Positions 7,150 to 8,378 of a DNA stretch of 8,378 nucleotides are shown one piece after another (position 1 is the first letter of the stretch; each line of letters starts with the position of its first letter). Made by a program: the position numbers and the translations under genes. Source of the stretch: UBA6398 sp963644855 (GTDB lineage: Bacteria > Bacteroidota > Bacteroidia > Bacteroidales > Bacteroidaceae); contig CAVIQL010000056.1 of NCBI GenBank assembly GCA_963644855.1, positions 1 to 8,378 of the forward strand, in the 5' to 3' direction. Below the pieces are notes generated by a model that searched no databases, was not told the origin of the DNA, and worked only from the letters and a program-made list of their open reading frames with translations.

Positions 7150-7359
7150 TTAGGCGGTTTCGGGCGTCTCCGCGAACAGGTATTCGAGCTCTGTTCCGGG
7201 GAAGAAAGCCTGCTTGATGCAGACTGCTTCGTCGAAGAAGAACGGATACTTTCCGTTCAGTTTATCTCGCGCCGTGCGGACGCTTTTCCCGATTACTCGC
7301 GAAATATCACTGGCAGTAATGCCGCGCCGTGCCATTTCTGCAATAAGATTGCGATACAT
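7150..7359 (-). CDS. Cro-like helix-turn-helix regulator (69 aa)
   Basis: A 69-residue protein, first gene of the leftward early operon and divergent from the repressor, the usual place of a Cro-like regulator. Residues 12-36 (ITASDISRVIGKSVRTARDK and LNGKY) form the HTH; FFFDEAVCIKQAFFPG and LEYLF complete the fold. The start ATG at 7357-7359 has a full GGAGGTGA site 7 bases upstream; a longer frame reading back to 7500 would run through the promoter and operators and is not supported. It probably competes with the repressor for the operators or represses the repressor gene. Confidence 0.88.
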   Translation of the reverse strand: MYRNLIAEMARRGITASDISRVIGKSVRTARDKLNGKYPFFFDEAVCIKQAFFPGTELEYLFAETPETA

Positions 7360-7374
7360 CAAATCACCTCCTTT

Positions 7375-7390
7375 CCACCGTGTTTGGTGG
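7375..7390. promoter_or_regulatory. Operator O1 (CCACC-N6-GGTGG)
   Basis: Perfect 5-bp inverted repeat with spacer GTGTTT. It lies just downstream of the predicted early transcription start and next to the ribosome-binding site of the Cro-like gene. Confidence 0.7.
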
Positions 7391-7401
7391 TTTGTGTCAT
7401 T

Positions 7402-7430
7402 ATAATACCACCATAGTTGGTGGAAGTCAA
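7402..7430 (-). promoter_or_regulatory. Early leftward promoter (sigma-A type)
   Basis: On the minus strand a -35 TTGACT (7425-7430) and -10 TATTAT (7402-7407) are separated by exactly 17 bases. An overlapping TATAAT (7399-7404) is also present. The spacer is filled by the central operator, so repressor binding would exclude RNA polymerase. Predicted start of transcription is near 7395. Confidence 0.75.
7408..7423. promoter_or_regulatory. Operator O2 (CCACC-N6-GGTGG)
   Basis: Second perfect copy of the inverted repeat, spacer ATAGTT, starting 33 bp after O1. It lies wholly between the -35 and -10 boxes of the early promoter. Confidence 0.75.
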
Positions 7431-7439
7431 GAGATTTTT

Positions 7440-7455
7440 CCACCATGCACGGAAA
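7440..7455. promoter_or_regulatory. Operator O3, degenerate (CCACC-N6-GGAAA)
   Basis: One half-site is intact and the other keeps only GG. It starts 32 bp after O2, upstream of the early -35 and 8 bp upstream of the repressor -35. Lower affinity, or a role in activating or limiting the repressor promoter, is plausible. Confidence 0.5.
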
Positions 7456-7463
7456 TTTTTTTC

Positions 7464-7492
7464 TTGCAATTCTGTGTTGCATGTGATATTGT
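7464..7492 (+). promoter_or_regulatory. Repressor promoter, with overlapping inverted repeat
   Basis: TTGCAA (7464-7469) and TATTGT (7487-7492), spaced 17 bases, with an extended -10 TG at 7484-7485. A 5-bp inverted repeat TGCAA-N7-TTGCA (7465-7481) overlaps the -35 and differs from the CCACC operators, so it could bind another regulator such as the Cro-like protein. GGAGGTGAG (7501-7509) follows as the repressor ribosome-binding site. Confidence 0.6.
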
Positions 7493-7515
7493 ATAGGCAA
7501 GGAGGTGAGAACAAT

Positions 7516-7911
7516 ATGTATGTAGAAACGTTAAAGAGGCTGAAAAAACAGAGCAAAATGACAACTGCTGAAATAGCCGAGAAATCCGGCATACCGGAAC
7601 CAACTCTGGAGAAACTTTTCGCCGGAAAAACAAAACGCCCCACGTTACAAACCGTAACCAAACTGGCACATCTGTTTGGATGTACACTTGATGATCTGCA
7701 AAACGAGGCACTTGAACCAGAGCAAAAAGAAAACCCCTCTGCTCCGGCGGCAACCGGAACAGAGAGGTTGAGTATAGAAGAAACCGATAAGCTGTTAGCT
7801 GCTCTCGGCTTCATCGAAGAGGGTGGCGAGCTTTCCGACGATGATTTGTCTTTTCTGCAAGGTATCGTCACTTTGATGAACGCTTGGTTCGGAAAGCGCA
7901 AACGCAAATAA
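7516..7911 (+). CDS. CI-like phage repressor (XRE family, no peptidase domain)
   Basis: A 131-residue protein. Residues 4-62 form an XRE/Cro-CI HTH: LKRLKKQSKMTTAEIAEKSG, then PEPTLEKLFAGKTKRP, then the final helices to CTLDDL. A Glu/Pro/Ala-rich linker follows (about 63-88), then a short helical C-terminal domain containing ALGFIEEGGELSDDDLSFLQ and a basic end (GKRKRK), probably for oligomerisation. It is too short for, and lacks, the S24 LexA-type self-cleaving domain. ATG at 7516-7518 has GGAGGTGAG upstream. It is divergent from the early operon and is taken to bind the CCACC operators. Its 3' third is overlapped antisense by the LexA-controlled unit, and its linker codons double as that unit's terminator. 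Confidence 0.88.
   Translation: MYVETLKRLKKQSKMTTAEIAEKSGIPEPTLEKLFAGKTKRPTLQTVTKLAHLFGCTLDDLQNEALEPEQKENPSAPAATGTERLSIEETDKLLAALGFIEEGGELSDDDLSFLQGIVTLMNAWFGKRKRK
7724..7767 (-). terminator. Intrinsic terminator embedded antisense in the repressor coding sequence
   Basis: Read on the minus strand, 7754-7767 pairs with 7734-7747 to give a 14-bp stem with loop TTGCCG, followed by TTTTCTTTTT. Two positions pair as U-G in minus-strand RNA but would be C-A mismatches in plus-strand RNA, so the structure favours minus-strand function. It lies 28 bases after the stop of the 61-codon antisense ORF. Confidence 0.75.
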
Positions 7912-7980
7912 GGCGTTATAAATAAGGCGAGGTGACTCGCATTGATTGATAAGTTGGTTAAATTTTTCGTTATTGGTCAT
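7795..7980 (-). CDS. Small SOS-regulated protein antisense to the repressor 3' end; candidate antirepressor (61 aa)
   Basis: A 61-residue frame beginning MTNNEKFNQLINQCESPRLI, continuing YNALFAFALSEPSV, and ending in a helical LATLFDEAESS. It is mixed polar/helical with no known domain. Start ATG at 7978-7980 has GGAAGGTGA about 8 bases upstream. Its first 23 codons lie in the space after the repressor gene; codons 24-61 are in exact codon register antisense to repressor codons 94-131. A promoter, a LexA box and a terminator in the same direction frame it, which is the main support. The gene would be expressed on DNA damage, when it could bind the repressor or simply accompany antisense transcription. 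The overlapping part could be a shadow of the repressor frame, so protein function is less sure than the transcript. Confidence 0.62.
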   Translation of the reverse strand: MTNNEKFNQLINQCESPRLIYNALFAFALSEPSVHQSDDTLQKRQIIVGKLATLFDEAESS

Positions 7981-8003
7981 ATGTAGTTCACCTTCCTTAT
8001 TTT

Positions 8004-8019
8004 TCGAACACTCGTTCGA
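8004..8019. promoter_or_regulatory. LexA (SOS) box, Gram-positive type
   Basis: TCGAAC-ACTC-GTTCGA, a perfect 6-bp inverted repeat with a 4-base spacer, containing the Bacillus/Firmicutes LexA consensus CGAAC-N4-GTTCG in full. It covers the predicted transcription start (about 8020) of the leftward antisense unit, where LexA would block transcription until DNA damage. Confidence 0.8.
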
Positions 8020-8026
8020 TATACTA

Positions 8027-8055
8027 ATAATACACCGCAACAGCAATTTTTTCAA
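8027..8055 (-). promoter_or_regulatory. Promoter of the LexA-controlled antisense unit
   Basis: On the minus strand TTGAAA (8050-8055) and TATTAT (8027-8032) are separated by exactly 17 bases. The LexA box begins 8 bases downstream of the -10. The predicted transcript would run about 295 bases to the terminator at 7724-7767. Confidence 0.7.
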
Positions 8056-8074
8056 GCTGAAAACTTATCCTATT

Positions 8075-8103
8075 TTGGCAAAACGGCAAACGTCCAATAA
8101 AAC
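8075..8103 (+). promoter_or_regulatory. Tentative integrase promoter
   Basis: TTGGCA (8075-8080) and TAAAAC (8098-8103) with a 17-base spacer. The -10 is poor, so this is only the best plus-strand candidate before the integrase gene. A transcript from here would carry all the leader hairpins. Confidence 0.25.
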
Positions 8104-8107
8104 GGAC

Positions 8108-8149
8108 AAATAAAAAATCCCGTCCATCGGCGGCAACCGACAGACGGGA
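8108..8149 (-). terminator. Minus-strand intrinsic terminator upstream of the SOS unit
   Basis: Read on the minus strand, 8137-8149 pairs with 8118-8130 (13 pairs, two of them G-U) around loop TTGCCG, followed by TTTTTTATTT. In plus-strand RNA the two wobble pairs become C-A mismatches and no U-run follows, so it acts leftward. It would stop minus-strand transcripts coming from the integrase side before they reach the LexA-controlled promoter. Confidence 0.7.
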
Positions 8150-8150
8150 C

Positions 8151-8194
8151 GGGGTACTGATAAAAAACTTTGGAACGGATTTCATCAGTACCCC
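8151..8194 (+). repeat. Perfect 11-bp inverted repeat; hairpin 1 of the integrase leader
   Basis: GGGGTACTGAT (8151-8161) and ATCAGTACCCC (8184-8194) with a 22-base loop. In plus-strand RNA it is followed by UAUUUUACC, so it could act as a weak terminator for repressor read-through, or as an attenuator ahead of the integrase. It shares its 3' arm with the following hairpin, so the two cannot form fully at once. Confidence 0.65.
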
Positions 8195-8229
8195 TATTTT
8201 ACCATACTTTTTTATGGTAAGAAAGGGGT
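8190..8229 (+). promoter_or_regulatory. Hairpin sequestering the integrase ribosome-binding site
   Basis: In plus-strand RNA 8190-8206 pairs with 8213-8229 around loop CUUUUU: 16 pairs, one A-A mismatch, one U-G. The 3' arm contains AAAGGGG (8222-8228), the ribosome-binding site of the integrase ATG at 8237. Formation of hairpin 1 (8151-8194) would free GGGG; otherwise it is masked. No known riboswitch class is recognised. Confidence 0.5.
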
Positions 8230-8236
8230 TATTTTT

Positions 8237-8378
8237 ATGGCAACAGCAAAAAAATTACCGTCGGGAAAATGGCGGTGCCTTGCTTATATCGGCAAGGACG
8301 AAAACGATAAGCGACAGTATAAATCATTTACCGCCGAAACAAAGAAAGAGGCAGAATTCCTCGCCGCTTCCTATCTGC
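8237..8378 (+). CDS. int: Tyrosine-type site-specific integrase, N-terminal fragment
   Basis: The first 47 codons are present; the gene continues past the window. It begins MATAKKLPSGKWRCLAYIGK and goes on with a KSFTAETKKEAE segment. This is the three-stranded AP2-like arm-binding domain found at the N-terminus of Tn916/Firmicutes-phage tyrosine integrases (pattern LPSGKWR...KSFTA.TKKEAE.LAA). The catalytic domain cannot be seen. AAAGGGG lies 8 bases upstream of the ATG. It would integrate and, with a partner, excise the element; its position next to the repressor is typical of a lysogeny module. Confidence 0.88.
   Translation, partial: MATAKKLPSGKWRCLAYIGKDENDKRQYKSFTAETKKEAEFLAASYL

Noticed and set aside
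7360..7500. Upstream extension of the Cro-like protein to 116 aa
   Set aside because: The extension reads through the early promoter and operators; the ATG at 7357-7359 has a full GGAGGTGA site.
7359..7907. Minus-strand 182-aa frame crossing the repressor gene and the operators
   Set aside because: It would span both promoters and all operators, is Ser-rich like a shadow frame, and has no ribosome-binding site. The shorter antisense ORF at 7795-7980 is in a different frame and has its own signals.
7927..7940. Hairpin GCGAG-GTGA-CTCGC as plus-strand terminator of the repressor gene
   Set aside because: The stem is only 5 bp and no T-run follows.
7912..8236. Phage attachment site (attP) between repressor and integrase
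   Set aside because: Inverted repeats are present, but no core direct repeat or tRNA-like segment can be recognised; the site may lie downstream of the integrase outside the window.
1..8378. CRISPR array, tRNA, rRNA or insertion sequence
   Set aside because: No regularly spaced direct repeats, cloverleaf, ribosomal sequence or transposase was seen on either strand.

Overview
The window looks like the lysogeny-control and early-gene region of a temperate phage or prophage from a low-GC-Gram-positive (Firmicutes) host, probably a gut clostridial lineage such as Oscillospiraceae. The host call is an inference. It rests on strong GGAGG/GGAGGTGA ribosome-binding sites at nearly every start, a Gram-positive-type LexA box, and protein families typical of clostridial phages. 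No host gene, attachment core, tRNA, insertion sequence or CRISPR array is visible. The early operon has mid-range GC; the repressor-integrase segment is more AT-rich.

Layout by region. (a) 1-7359, minus strand, is one dense early operon read leftward from a promoter at about 7402-7430. In transcription order it encodes a Cro-like HTH protein, a second small HTH protein, a 52-aa basic peptide, a third small HTH protein and a 107-aa unknown. A DNA-metabolism module follows: PD-(D/E)XK nuclease with a probable Fe-S cluster, RecA-fold AAA_24/Sak4-type ATPase, HD-domain hydrolase, 61-aa unknown, DUF669-type protein with an acidic tail, and SF2 helicase. Last come a 116-aa unknown, a double-HTH protein, a 43-aa acidic peptide, a PAPS-reductase/DndC-like protein and a partial Cys-rich small protein. 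Many neighbours overlap by 4-23 bases (ATGA, GTGA), which suggests translational coupling.

(b) 7360-7515 is the genetic switch. Divergent promoters surround three CCACC-N6-GGTGG-like operators spaced about 32-33 bp apart. One operator fills the 17-bp spacer of the early promoter. (c) 7516-7911, plus strand, encodes the CI-like repressor (HTH, linker, short C-terminal domain, no room for a self-cleaving peptidase).

(d) 7724-8055 holds what I consider the most notable feature: a compact minus-strand unit convergent with and antisense to the repressor gene. It has a promoter (TTGAAA-N17-TATTAT), a perfect Gram-positive LexA/SOS box just downstream of the -10, a good ribosome-binding site, a 61-codon ORF whose last 38 codons run antisense to the repressor 3' end, and an intrinsic terminator embedded in the stretch coding for the repressor linker. 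The simplest hypothesis is an SOS-induced switch that inactivates a non-cleavable repressor, either through a small antirepressor protein, through antisense transcription, or both.

(e) 8108-8236 is a highly structured leader before the integrase: a minus-strand terminator, an 11-bp perfect inverted repeat, and an overlapping long hairpin that would hide the integrase ribosome-binding site. (f) 8237 to the window end is the start of a tyrosine integrase. Together: the repressor holds the early operon off, DNA damage probably fires the LexA-controlled unit, the operon then makes recombination/replication proteins, and integrase expression may be set post-transcriptionally.
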